This document shows, one piece after another, positions 53,765 to 64,000 of a DNA stretch of 64,000 nucleotides. How positions within the stretch are numbered: the first letter of the stretch is position 1; every line of letters begins with the position of its first letter. The DNA is from Gerris lacustris (lineage: Eukaryota > Arthropoda > Insecta > Hemiptera > Gerridae): contig OX578283.1 in the NCBI GenBank assembly GCA_951217055.1, forward strand, positions 60,641,832 through 60,705,831, written 5' to 3'. Below the pieces are notes generated by a model. That model saw only the letters and a program-made list of their open reading frames with translations. It was not told where the DNA came from and did no database searches. A program made the position numbers and the translations under genes.

Positions 53765-54412
53765 TATAATACATAATAATTATAATTTCTGAAACAAAGT
53801 TTAACAAACAGTATACTTCAGTACAATATTTAAGGTGAGGGCCCTCAGTAGTTCAATTAAGACTAGAAAGAGGGCCCCGTCTCTTACAAACAATTTTACA
53901 TTTAAGAATTATTCTATATTTTTTTTTTATTATTTCCATTATTTTCTTTTTTTCTCTTTACATGGTATTAATATAAATTAATAACATGTAGCATTCACTT
54001 TTAAACGTACATACTTATATATTACATCTATACTCATATACACATATATATACATACTATTATTACATTTTTTTGTTTTTTTGTTTTCTTGTTTTGTTTT
54101 TTTTTTACGAGATTTCTATATATATATACACACACACAATATACACATACACACACACACATACATATACATATATACAAAATATATATAAACGTGTACA
54201 TATATACAAAATATATTAAAACGTGTATTTCCATCAACAACTCAAAATAAAATTTTCGCGCTATTAAAATAATTCCTTTCTATGTAATACACTGTCTCTA
54301 GGTTTTATGCGTCTGTACCGACTCCGGACTGAGAGAATTATTTGGGGACTGGGGGAATATTAAAACGTGAATCTCCATCAACAAAGCTATTAAAATAATT
54401 TATTTCTATGTA
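53614..54412. repeat. Tandem duplication, first unit split by a retroinsertion
   Basis: TCTGTACCGACTCCGGACTG followed by AGAGAATTATTTGGGGACTG occurs at 53615 and 54310. The second unit reads straight on (GGGGGAATATTAAAACGTG). The first is interrupted after GGGGGATAT and resumes at ~54210 with ATATTAAAACGTG. Confidence 0.8.
53665..54209 (-). mobile_element. Antisense 3' end of a LINE or SINE-like retroelement
   Basis: A T run of ~60 (53704-53763) precedes a palindromic block with GAGGGCCCTCAGTAG and GAGGGCCCCGTCTC, then AT-rich and (AC)n-rich sequence. The layout matches 57529-57720: T run, ~80 bp, hairpin, GTCT(C/G)T. 5'-truncated; no coding part retained. Confidence 0.55.
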
Positions 54413-54453
54413 TACTTCTTATATGAGAAAGTAGGAAACCGGTACAAAAATAA

Positions 54454-54740
54454 AAACTGCCAATTAGTGTGGCAGTGTGGCATAAAGGTTCCACGCATCC
54501 TACCATGTATTTTATTGATTGGTTTTCGTTTACAACATCCAAATTTTAAATTTCCAAAGTAGTTTTTAAGATATTTTGGATCACAAAAATTGATCGACAG
54601 ACCGAGTGATAGAGACTGAATCAAAATTGATGCCTGATGACGGAAACAGATTTCTGTCTCAGACTTTTTGAAATCGGACACATAAAAGAATTTCGTTCAT
54701 CAGAACAATCACTTAGCATTCCGTAAGTTCGGAAGAAAAA
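54454..54740 (-). mobile_element. Family C copy with internal deletion
   Basis: GCCAATTAGTGTGGCAGTGT at the left and CACTTAGCATTCCGTAAGTT at the right; interior shortened. The 91-codon frame at 54406-54681 is a shadow. Confidence 0.7.
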
Positions 54741-54959
54741 ATACATAAAAGATTAAAGGCGACGAATAAATCAAAGGGTGCATAAATAATAACTATAAAT
54801 ATTACCTTGTAAAGCGTTACTAAAATGTAGACAATTATCTTTAATTCTATATATTTTATTTAACATAAATTGGACGAGATAATAACAATGGTGAAGAAGG
54901 AGCTTTCAGAATATAATGGCGCGTCATGTTAATAAAGTCATAAATCAAATAATAAGTTT

Positions 54960-55270
54960 TAAATAGCAAACTATATAATATGACTGAAATGTTTTAATTA
55001 AATGCAGCGTCCTTACTTAATTATGCTTCTAATGCAATTTTTTAAAAGTGTAAGAACAAAACATTCAAAATATTATAAGAGTTAAAGGAAGAAAAAAAGT
55101 TTATAAAATAAAAATATTATGTAGTAATAACTTTATATATGACAGAAAGGTTTTAATTAAATTCAGCGTCCTTATTCAGGTTTGCTTCTAATGCAATTTT
55201 TTTAAGAGTGTAAAAACAAAACATTCAAAATATTATAAGAGTTGAAGGAAGAAAAAAAAGTATATAAAAT
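54960..55270. repeat. ~165-bp tandem duplication
   Basis: TTTTAATTAAAT(G/T)CAGCGTCC and AACAAAACATTCAAAATATT followed by ATAAGAGTT are present twice, at ~54985 and ~55153. No frame. The rest of 54741-55720 is unremarkable AT-rich DNA. Confidence 0.8.
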
Positions 55271-55719
55271 ATAAATCGTATGTATAGTTAACAGTGTCTT
55301 GTACAGTATAACTACGTCACAAGGATCATAAATTAAATTTACTCGACTTCCCTTATAAAATAAATCAATTCAAAATATATCGTCTTTTTTTTCGAATACA
55401 TTTATTTTCCCTCTTTTTTTATTATTGTTTCTATGTAACTCAAATTGTTAAATTAAACGGAGGTTGTTGATTGATTTTTAAGTTAGTTTGTGTATTGTGA
55501 GCGATGGAGTTGTGAAGAAAATTAATTCAACCGGCGAGACTTACGATGCATATAAATTATTTATTTGGAACAATATAAGTATGCCGATTCTATACGTTAA
55601 ATATATTCATAATGCATGAGGTTGATCTTACAACTGACTATTTTTAGAATGGATTCTATCATATGATACAGAGTACAAAACATAAAAATTTATTAATCTT
55701 AATAAAAATGCAACATAAC

Positions 55720-56860
55720 ATTAGATACTGCTGATGTTTATATAAAGATACACAAACTAATGTTTATATATAACATTATACGAACTAATGCTAAAGAGTG
55801 TACAACATAACAAGAACTTCTGTAAAAGAGCGCATGAGCATTCAGAACAACAGTAACTAATATTAAATAGTATAAAACATAACATATAACATGAACTGCA
55901 ATTAAATAGTATATATAATATCAGTTGCTAAATTTAAACAGTATAAGTACAACATAACATGAGCTACCACTAAAGTGTATATATAACACGATCTATTTAT
56001 AAAGTATATATAACATTACATAGTATAATTAATTTTTAAGTTTATATAATAACAGGAACTAAAGTTAAAGTCCATAAAATATAACAGTTGTTAATGTTAG
56101 AGTACACGATATAACAGGGGTTAATGTTAAAGAGTATACAATATAACAGTACTTAATATTTGAGTATACAATATAACAGTACTTAATATTTGAGTATACA
56201 ATATAACAGTACTTAATATTTGAGTATACAATATAACAGGAGTTAATGTTAAAGAGTATACTATATAATAGGAGTTAATGTTAAAGAGTATACTATATAA
56301 CAGGAGTTAATGTTAAAGAGTATACAATATTTACAGAAGTTAATGTTAGAGTATAGAATATAACAGGAGTTAATGTTAAAGAGTATACTATATAACAGGA
56401 GTTAATGTTAAAGAGTATACTATATAACAGGAGATAATATTAAAGGGTATACCATATTTACAGGAGTTAATGTTAAAGAGTATACTATATAACAGGAGTT
56501 AATGTTAAAGAGTATACTATACAACAGGAGTTAATGTTAGAGTATAGAATATAACAGGAGTTAATGTTAAAGAGTATACTATATAACAGGAGTTAATGTT
56601 AAAGAGTATACTATATAACAGGAGATAATATTAAAGGGTATACCGTATTTACGCAGGAGTTAATGTTAAAGGGTATACCATATTTACAGGAGTTAATGTT
56701 AAAGAGTAAGAGTATACTATATAACAGGAGTTAATGTTAGAGTATAAAATATAACAGGAGTTAATGTTAAAGAGTATAGAATATAGTAGGAGTTAATGTT
56801 AAAGGGTATAATACCGTATTTACAGGAGTTAATGTTAAAGAGTATACAATATAACAGGAG
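55720..56860. repeat. ~32-bp minisatellite, about 22 clear copies
   Basis: 56090-56860 is built on AACAGGAGTTAATGTTAAAG and AGTATACTATAT, with ~105-bp higher-order blocks containing TATTTACAGGAG variants. 55720-56090 is a degenerate forerunner with spaced TATAACAT phrases. Confidence 0.9.
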
Positions 56861-56864
56861 TTGA

Positions 56865-57523
56865 TAAACAACTGTTCATTACAACAATACTCTTATAAAT
56901 AAATACTATAATTTCAGTTCCTTATAACGTAACACAAATTTAAAAATAAATTTTAAAAAAGTAGTTCATTATTTAAATATAAATAAAAAATATGATATAT
57001 TTTAAGAAAATAATTGCAACAAAACCCGAGTTGTGTATTAAAATGCAATGAAAAAATAAAAATAAAAATACGTATTCACATTATTTAAGGAACTAAGATC
57101 CTTATTGAAAAGGTATTTATAAATCAGTCTATTTGGATTAATTTATTTGTTATTAAATCGTTCTTAATTGGATTTATTTATATTTTGTTTCTGAGTGTAA
57201 ATCAATGTAATTGGATTAATACAGTTTGTTTGACGTGTTTTATTTGGTTATTATTTTCTCGAGGGGAATATAGCGCACTTGGCCTTGGCCCTGAATGTTA
57301 TATTCTGCTGAGTGAACTCTAAACACACTTGTATGAATGCTGGTGAAAGTCTTACTTCACTTTTATCAACTGCATTCCTTTATTTTATTATTTAATTTTG
57401 AATATAAAGTTATCTGTAATATTGAATAGTCTTTCTAAGTGAGATTTCTTTCTTATACAAACACTTGGAACGTACTATTATTTATTTATTTATTTTATTT
57501 TTTTTGTTTAACTATTTTTCAGA

Positions 57524-57528
<5 letters not shown>
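56865..57528. other. AT-rich sequence, no gene seen
   Basis: 57265-57360 is somewhat richer in G/C but has no clear frame or splice context. Confidence 0.5.
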
Positions 57529-57582
<54 letters not shown>

Positions 57583-58590
57583 TCAACAATTAATAAACAG
57601 AAATACATTTAATACAATAAACAATAGTTATTGAAAAATTCTAAAAATACATACATAATTTTTTGTTGTACTCCTCTACAAGGTTGCCCGAGCGTAGAGG
57701 AGGAGTCTGTAAGCCTAATCTTAGAATAATATATTTATTAAAATTTACATACAATTTTTGACCATGTTATACAAATACTTATACCTACATGCACACATAT
57801 ACACATACCAACAAATACATACATATATATAGATTTATAAATTTTATTGTTTTAATATGTAATGTTAGCATGAATGTACATTTAATATTTTCTCATTCTT
57901 TACTACAATTTAGTAGTAGTTGCTATTTGATATCTTATCTGAAAGTTGTATTTATTTACAATAGAAAAATAATCTTAAGTAATCTTTGTTCCCTGACCAT
58001 TTGGATTGAATTTAGAGTGTATCTAAAACACCAGTGCCGTCGGATTCTCACCGAGCTATATACTACTTCTTGAACTAAATTAAACTAACTTGACTTAAAC
58101 TATATTACTAACGTAGTATTCTTTATAAATTATTAATGTCATTTATAGCTTTTATTAATAATAGTATTGTTAAGTCTAAGTTTCATTATAATTGGTAATC
58201 TTTTAAAATTTCCATTAAATTTAAAACTTTAAAAAATAAAATAAAACCTTTAAATTTGTGATTTATTATTATGTAATACATTTTTATGCCTTATTATTAT
58301 GATATCTTACTGATTTTATAATTTTTAAATCCGATAGAGTCTCCTTAATAATTATTATTGATTAAATTAAATTAAATTATTATTATTGTTTTTTATAATG
58401 TATTTTGAGCTGTGATTTAAATTTGTTGTATTGTGTTATAAGTTTTATGTTTTCCGGCAATTTATTATAAAGTTTCGGTCCTATATGTGTCCAGTGTTTT
58501 GACGATGTGGAAGATGTAACTATAAAAGAAAAAATATATACAAATTTTAAAGAAAATATATCAATATTATTTTTTTTAAATCCGAGAGTT
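57529..58590 (-). pseudogene. LINE 3' end with C-terminal RT tail
   Basis: The minus-strand translation at 58383-58520 reads SSTSSKHWTHIGPKLYNKLP, then ENIKLITQYNKFKSQLK and a stop. GPKLYN.LP..IK and FK..LK.Y are the characteristic last residues of CR1/Jockey-type ORF2 proteins. A ~800-bp AT-rich 3' part follows, ending in an A tail of ~50 (T run 57529-57580). A hairpin with CTCCTCTAC/GTAGAGGAG lies at 57672-57702. No catalytic motif remains, so it is a 5'-truncated copy. Confidence 0.75.
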
Positions 58591-58628
58591 TATGCTTCTA
58601 GTAAACACGTATGTAATAAAAATCTCGT

Positions 58629-58629
58629 A

Positions 58630-58663
<34 letters not shown>
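58629..58663. repeat. Poly(A) run
   Basis: About 35 adenines. May be the tail of a plus-strand retroinsertion, but no recognisable body precedes it. Confidence 0.9.
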
Positions 58664-58846
58664 AGTAGGTGTGTACGTCAATGTTACTAAGGAAGTGGTT
58701 GACCCACTCTCACGTTTCTTTGGAAGTATTTAAAACATTCCGCTCTTCTAATCTTCCCATAAATAAACGATTCTATGTAATTATTAGTCGCGAAATTCTC
58801 TTCGTGAATCAAGCTAACACAATTATTGATTTTTAATTATTGCTTC

Positions 58847-58985
58847 CGAGCTTACCGAAGGTAAAGGACAAACAAGCAAGCTAATAAAAACGTAGTAATA
58901 ATGGTCTGTAAAACCGTACAGTCATTAAAGTATACGAAATAGGATGCGAGGAAGCTATGTGCCGCACTAATTGGCTGAGTATTGT
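58847..58985 (+). mobile_element. Family C copy, mostly deleted
   Basis: Left end GCTTCCGAGCTTACCGAAGG joined almost directly to right-end sequence ATAGGATGCGAGGAAGCTAT; ~480 bp of interior is missing. Confidence 0.75.
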
Positions 58986-59159
58986 TTAATTAAATCACTT
59001 TGACAATGTTATTTATTAAGTTCGATTTTAATGTTGATCTTTGTATTTTTAGGGTTTACACAATCTTCCACTAGGATCCTAATAATTATATTATCATCCT
59101 TTCCGTTTCTCTGTCTATCCCTCCATAACTTTTAAATTTTTAAACGTGGAATTAGAGAT

Positions 59160-59425
59160 TTTATAGCAATATAATTATTATTGAACATTTGATCACAATT
59201 TACCATAATAATAACTCCTCTTCAGAGAATCGAACTCGACCTCTCACCCTTTGAAAGTGGTTAGATGCGAATTTAAATGGACTAAATTTTAGCATTTATT
59301 TAAAAATCATAATCAACAAAACTAATCACAAAATACTAATCATCAGGCGATAAACTGATCAACAGACGATAAACTGATTAACAGGTGATAAAATGATCAA
59401 CAGACGATAAAATGATCAAGTTTCG
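59160..59425. repeat. Family E fragment followed by an 18-bp tandem repeat
   Basis: 59175-59300 has TTATTATTGAACATTTGATC and the inverted B box GAGAATCGAACTCG of family E. 59343-59425 has four units of about 18 bp based on GATAAAATGATCAACAGAC. Confidence 0.7.
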
Positions 59426-59429
59426 ATCA

Positions 59430-60073
59430 TTGAGTGAAGTTGTTGCTTAGCTTTAGCTTAATATAAGAAAGTTAAACATCTAGTTTATATTTTACGTAAA
59501 ATGTGTATGTTTTCGAAATTTCTAATTCATTTTTTAAAAATATTGCCTAATATATTGATTAGTGAGCAACTGTTTAACAGAAAAAAACATATATATTTAA
59601 AATAAAATCGTTTATTTCTGTCTCACATTTTGCCTTCTCGCAAAGGATTTAAATAAAATCAATTAAGCTAAACTAATCATAATCGATCATTTTCACTTTT
59701 TTAACCTACACTTGTGACCGAAACCAATATATTAATATATTACTTCCTTTCTTTCAAAAGAAGAAGATATTTACAAAATCTCAAACCCATTTGTTACATA
59801 AATATTATTTTTATTTAAATTGTCTGCCAATTTTTATTTGACAAATAGCTTCCTCTTGTCAAATTTTTAGAGGAATGGATGTTACATGATATTTGGATGT
59901 TTTGATAGCCAGTGTGGAGTCACACATATTCTTATTCAATATTAAATATTCTCAGATGGTTGAAATTCGACATTTCAATTATATATATTTAAATTTAGTA
60001 TAACATGGGACCATCTGTGCTACATTCAGCGGATCATCCAATTTTACAAAATCGGATGACTACATTTTGAGGT
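59430..60073. other. AT-rich sequence, no gene seen
   Basis: No recognised family or frame. Confidence 0.55.
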
Positions 60074-60303
60074 ACTTCTTTAGATTGTTACTCCCCTATG
60101 TTTTTATAGAATATATAAATGACTTTGACTTGATAACTATTAGGACAAAGGGATGCTTAGTCCAATGTACTTTGGAACAAAGGAATATCATAATTCTTAT
60201 TTTTAAGGGGAGTAACAGTCTAAAGAAGAACATTCCGTATTCCTTCTTTAGATTGTTACTCCCCTCTGTTTTTATAATAAGGGGAGTAACAATCTAAAGA
60301 AGT
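60074..60303. mobile_element. Hairpin MITE with CTTCTTTAGATTGTTACTCC ends, copy 3
   Basis: Outer ends pair. The right third is a complete hairpin (60243-60303) preceded by GAAGAACATTCCGTATTCC. The interior is shared with 10616-10850 in the opposite arrangement. Confidence 0.82.
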
Positions 60304-60344
60304 GCCCATTTTGAGATCTGACTGTTAAAAAAAGATTGGTCCGA

Positions 60345-60915
60345 GACAACTCAGACAAACTTTCTCATATACGAGTTCATAATTATTTAGCCCAGTGTTT
60401 TCCATTTATCAGTTTTCGTATGTACATTTAATTATTATTGAACATTTCATCAAAATGTGTCATAAAAATAACATCTCCTGGGAGGGGAATCGAACCCGGG
60501 CTCTCTCCGTCCGCGTTTTAAGCTTTTTTCTCAGTAACTTGATTTTTCCCGGGAAAACGGCTTATATATCGTTAAATTCGTAATTAAATGGGCTACATTT
60601 TAGAATTTTTTAATCAAAATCGTCGGAACCGTTTTCGAGAAATAGTTTTTTCAGAGTTTTTGGGGGTAGCGCCCCAAAATTTGGAGCTAAAATTTGTTTC
60701 TCGATTTCGCCTCGGGGTATGATTTTTTTTAACATGTAGGTATGCCAAATTTCGTCAAAATCGGCCCAGAAGTTTAGGTTTCAGGCGTCTGCACAGACAG
60801 ACTTCAGACCGACAAACATTTTTTAAAAACCACTTTTTTGGACTCAGGGGACCTCAAAACGTGTAAATCCATCAACATATCAAAATCGAATTTTTGCGCC
60901 ATCACAATACTTTCT
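60345..60915 (-). mobile_element. Family E element, full-length inverted copy
   Basis: From CCGAGACAACTCAGACAAAC and TCTCATATACGAG to CACAATACTTTCTCTTTATA. The B box is GGGAATCGAACCCGGG (~60485). GGGGGTAGCGCCCC and TTCGCCTCGGGGTATGA mark the middle. Confidence 0.78.
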
Positions 60916-61078
60916 CTTTATAGAAAAGATAAAAGATAAAACAAAGTAAAAATGGTTAAGGGACCAAAATGGGCCAATTATGACCTATTCCATTTAAATT
61001 TCATTAAAATCAAACCAGTAATTTTTAACATATAGATGTTCAAAAAAAATGTTGATGGACAGACGGTAATATGTACAT

Positions 61079-61112
61079 CCCCCCCCCCCCTCCCCCCCCC
61101 CCCCCCCCCCCC
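61079..61112. repeat. Poly(C) run
   Basis: About 33 bases, C with a single T. Confidence 0.95.
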
Positions 61113-61169
61113 ATTCCAAGTTTACCGAAGTTAATAGAAGCATTTTGCTATTTTTTTACTCGTCCAAAT

Positions 61170-61750
61170 TAAAAATAGCCTGCTAATTAGTGCGGAGCAT
61201 AGCTTCCTTGCGTTTTTATAACGTACTCAAATAATGTTATACTTTTACAAACCATTATTGTCTAATTTATTTAATTTTTCCCACCCTTTATTTTAAATCT
61301 GTAAAAATTGTTTTGATTTTTTTTTTTACATAAATAAAAGTATCAATTTAGCAAAATTGATAAAGCCCAAACATTTAAAATTAATATAAGAATATCTTTA
61401 GACTACGTTCGACAAACCATCCAAATTTCTTAAAAATCAGATGTGCACTTTTGAAGATATAGGTGTAAATAAATGTATGTTTGTGTGCATGTGGAAGAGA
61501 AACAAATGGGTGCAGAAGGTTGGAACTTATATGGGTCCAACAATGAGCCAATTATGACCTACCATCCAAATTTTATTAAAATAGGACGTGTAGTTTTAAA
61601 GATAGGTTAGTAGAATACAGACAGAATAAAAATGTTCACTTATGTCTGAAACGGATTTCTGTCTGCGAATTTTTGAGATCAGAGACATAAAAAGTTTTTG
61701 TTCTTCAGGACGATAACGTAGCTTCCGTTACCTTCGGTAAGCTCGAAATT
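61170..61750 (-). mobile_element. Family C copy, inverted
   Basis: From the decayed right end GCCTGCTAATTAGTGCGGAG to TAGCTTCCGTTACCTTCGGT. Interior order as in 62147-62770. Confidence 0.75.
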
Positions 61751-62146
61751 GAACAGATTTAAATAGATCCAAACAACCATTGAATTCCCATTTGACCTAA
61801 TTCGCCTAATAATAGAACATACGAGAAAGCCATATGCCACCCTATTTGACAACATATGTTACTCCCACTGTCATATATATATATTCCCACTGTCTGTATG
61901 GTAGTTATTGCCTCGTTCTAAAACCGAGCATGTTTCCAAGGTTAAGACACGCTTGAGATCTGTTCTATTAATACTATCTTAAAATAAAACAAACATGCAC
62001 AATTACGCAACTCTTTCACTTATATATACATATTTATATTTGACTGTTTCACTTAATGTACGCTATATTAAAAAGTTGTTCATTTAGAATTTCTTTATTT
62101 AAATTTAATTATTTATTTTGTGTTTGTTTTGTTTTGTTATGTTTTT

Positions 62147-62770
62147 GCTTCCGAGCTTACCAAAGGTTCTGAAGAACGAAACATTTTTAGGTCTCCGATT
62201 TCAAAAATTCCAAGACAGAAATCTATTTCAGACATTAGGGATCATTTTTGGTTCCGTGTCTGTCTGTCGGTCTGTCGCTCAATTTTTGCGAACCACCATA
62301 TCTTAAAAACTATTTGTCCGATTTTAATTAAATTTAGTTAGTAGGTCATAATCAGCCCATTGTTGGTCCCTTATAAGTTTCAACCTTCTGCGCGATTTTT
62401 TTTCTCTTCCACATGCGCCACAAACATACATTTATTTACACCTATAGCTTCAAAAGTACTTATCTGATTTCTATGAAACTTTTATAGTTTATAAAAGTTT
62501 TATTTACACCTATAGCTTCAAAAGTAGACTTATCTGATTTCTATGGAAATTTTATAATTTATAAAGTAGTCCGCAGATAGCCCTAGATTAATTTGAACCG
62601 TCTACGCTCTTTAACGTTTGCTAAAATGATACTTTAATTCGTGTAAAAAATCCAAACAATTTTGACAGATTAAAAAAGCGGGGATTAGACAAATTAGACA
62701 ATAATGGCTTGTAAAAGTATAAAATCAATAAAGTACGTGATAGGATACGAGGAAGCTATGTGCCACACCA
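62147..62770 (+). mobile_element. Family C element, full-length reference copy
   Basis: Left end GCTTCCGAGCTTACCAAAGG; then CAAGACAGAAATC, GTGTCTGTCTGTCGGTCTG, GGTCATAATCAGCCC, ATGCGCCACAAACATACA; right end GATAGGATACGAGGAAGCTA, TGTGCCACACC. The left end alone can fold. No frame above background; the 73-codon frame at 62120-62341 is repeat-derived. A 60-bp internal stretch (CACCTATAGCTTCAAAAGTA) is duplicated at 62437 and 62504. Confidence 0.82.
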
Positions 62771-62774
62771 ATAA

Positions 62775-63900
62775 TAATAATAATAGTGTCCGTTTTTACT
62801 AGGATAGCATGAATACAGAGACTGAACTAGACCTGCTGAGGCCCGTGTGCAAAATTGTTTTTGAGGCCCCTCTTAGTCCAGTCGCGATGTACTTTGTACC
62901 TTAGAGTTTAGAGAAATTCCGAATTTAAAAAAAACTATGGGATGTTAGTGGGTGTCTAGTAGTGCTACACTCAATTTTTTGAACAAAAAACCCTGTGCTA
63001 ACTTGGGGGGGGGGGGGGTCAAAAACCTCAAATTTTTCAGTTTTTTCGAAATATTTAAAAAAACGGTTAATTTCCAACAGCCTAAGAGTGAAAAACAAGT
63101 GTTTTTAGCAGTTTTTCACAAGTTTTAGAAATTTTGCACTTTTTGAAGCCCTGTATTTATTCTGTCAATGATCATCGTTGAGGTACAAACATGGTCAATT
63201 GTCAACAACCGTCATTAGGTTAATCATTGGTTTGAGCTGTTAATAATCATAATACATCAATTACGCAGAAATAAATTAACCATGACTATGAATAGGCGAT
63301 AAAAATAATAACATTAAATTAAAAGTATAAAAACAGCATTAAATTTGCATTCTTATTACAATGAATTGATAAATGCTATGCAATATCGCATATAATTATA
63401 TTCTTGTAGGCTATTATATACCTATTATTACTTCTTTTATGTTTCCATTTTAATCCATTTTAATCCATTTATTGCATTAATTATTAATAATTTTTAATCT
63501 AAAAATAAACAAATAACAAACTATATATTGTTTTCATTCAGTTAAACAGTTATAAATTGTTATCAATTAAAAATTATTGTTATTTTATTATTTTAATTTT
63601 TATCAATCTATGAGTTGCAAGTTTATGTACGTAATCAACTACCAACATAATCTATGGTTTATATACTCAACTAACTAACATAATCTATTATAAATCCGGG
63701 GACACGGCAGTGCCTCTGCTAAGTCAAGTACAGATGTACCATCCTTTACTGGAACCAACTCAAGGCACTTTGGTCCCCTCCTCTAATATCTTATTAAATA
63801 TACTTAGGTAAATAAAATTAATTTTAAATTAGACATCATTTCAAACTGAACCAGGAATAAAAATGTCATTATCTACACATACTTATAACATAAATTGATA
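62775..63900. other. AT-rich sequence with one GC-richer patch
   Basis: G(13) at ~63005. 63695-63785 is GC-richer; on the minus strand it reads GPKCLELVPVKDGTSVLDLA, EALPCPR without a stop, but has no start and no splice support I trust. The rest shows nothing. Confidence 0.45.
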
Positions 63901-64000
63901 TTATCTCCAGTAGGGAAAAAAGTTATTATTTTGAATTAGTTTAGAGGAACTAAAGTAAGTCTTTTCATCCCTGAGCTCAAAAAGTTGGGAGAAAAAGTAA
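63901..64000. mobile_element. MITE with TTATCTCCAGTAGG end, cut by the window end
   Basis: Matches the first 100 bp of 39913-40345, including AGTTTAGAGGAACTAAAG and CTTTTCATCCCTGAGCTC. Confidence 0.85.

Noticed and set aside
53524..53807. Frames rich in phenylalanine or lysine
   Set aside because: Translations of the long T run at 53704-53763 joined to repeat sequence.

Overview
The window is 64 kb of very AT-rich animal DNA, probably from an insect. This is inferred from an intact R1-clade non-LTR retrotransposon, Jockey-type LINE fossils, tRNA-derived SINEs, many short inverted-repeat elements and intron-style gene structure. There are no operons and no prokaryotic genes. Apart from one retrotransposon, the long open frames are shadows of repeats.

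Layout. 0-5 kb: a palindromic TA-target element (58-1098) inserted in a 155-bp repeat whose uninterrupted copies lie at 42.9-43.4 kb, then a small hAT-like element and nested copies of three dispersed families, called C, D and F here. 5.2-5.53 kb: the only convincing host gene piece, a GC-richer leader and a first coding exon of 50 codons ending at a GTAAGT donor. The exon/intron boundary is repeated in tandem. 6-12 kb: presumed intron with several minisatellites, the largest about 37 copies of a 65-67-bp unit. 10-20 kb: short palindromic elements, a five-hairpin array, SINE heads and family P copies. 20.6-26.9 kb: a three-level nest. Family F was split by a ~142-bp repeat (G), and that was split by a complete R1-clade element on the minus strand (ORF1 gag, ORF2 endonuclease/reverse transcriptase, 27-nt A tail, 14-bp target duplication). 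26-28.3 kb: two decayed Jockey-like pieces. 30-36 kb: five family P copies, a pogo-like element and SINEs. 37.4-40.7 kb: two adjacent inverted-repeat elements, one carrying nine copies of a 14-mer and one carrying nested hairpin blocks. 42-46 kb: tRNA-headed T2 units with a ~343-bp period. 46.8-50.4 kb: a Harbinger-like element and a 2.1-kb inverted-repeat insertion. 52-64 kb: further C, E and F copies, a LINE 3' end with a recognisable C-terminal reverse transcriptase tail, satellites and long homopolymers.

Family letters, defined by sequence seen here. C: starts GCTTCCGAGCTTACCGAAGG, ends near GGAAGCTATGTGCCACAC, ~620 bp. D: carries CGAACTCGTCCTGGGC. E: ~565 bp with a tRNA-like B box and CTCATATACGAG at one end. 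F: inverted ends AGGGTTTCGTTGGT. G: ~142 bp, begins CCTTGTTTTTCCCC. K: inverted ends AGGGTCCGTAGGC. P: composite of a ~122-bp hairpin element and a ~440-bp core with ends TTTATCTACGATTG. T1 and T2: tRNA-derived SINE-like families.

The only proteins that clearly work together are the two R1 ORFs: ORF1 would bind the element RNA, and ORF2 would nick the target and reverse-transcribe. All recognisable LINE sequence lies on the minus strand, antisense to the candidate host exon. That fits most of the window being one long intron, but no second exon was found. All identifications come from reading the sequence; no database was searched.
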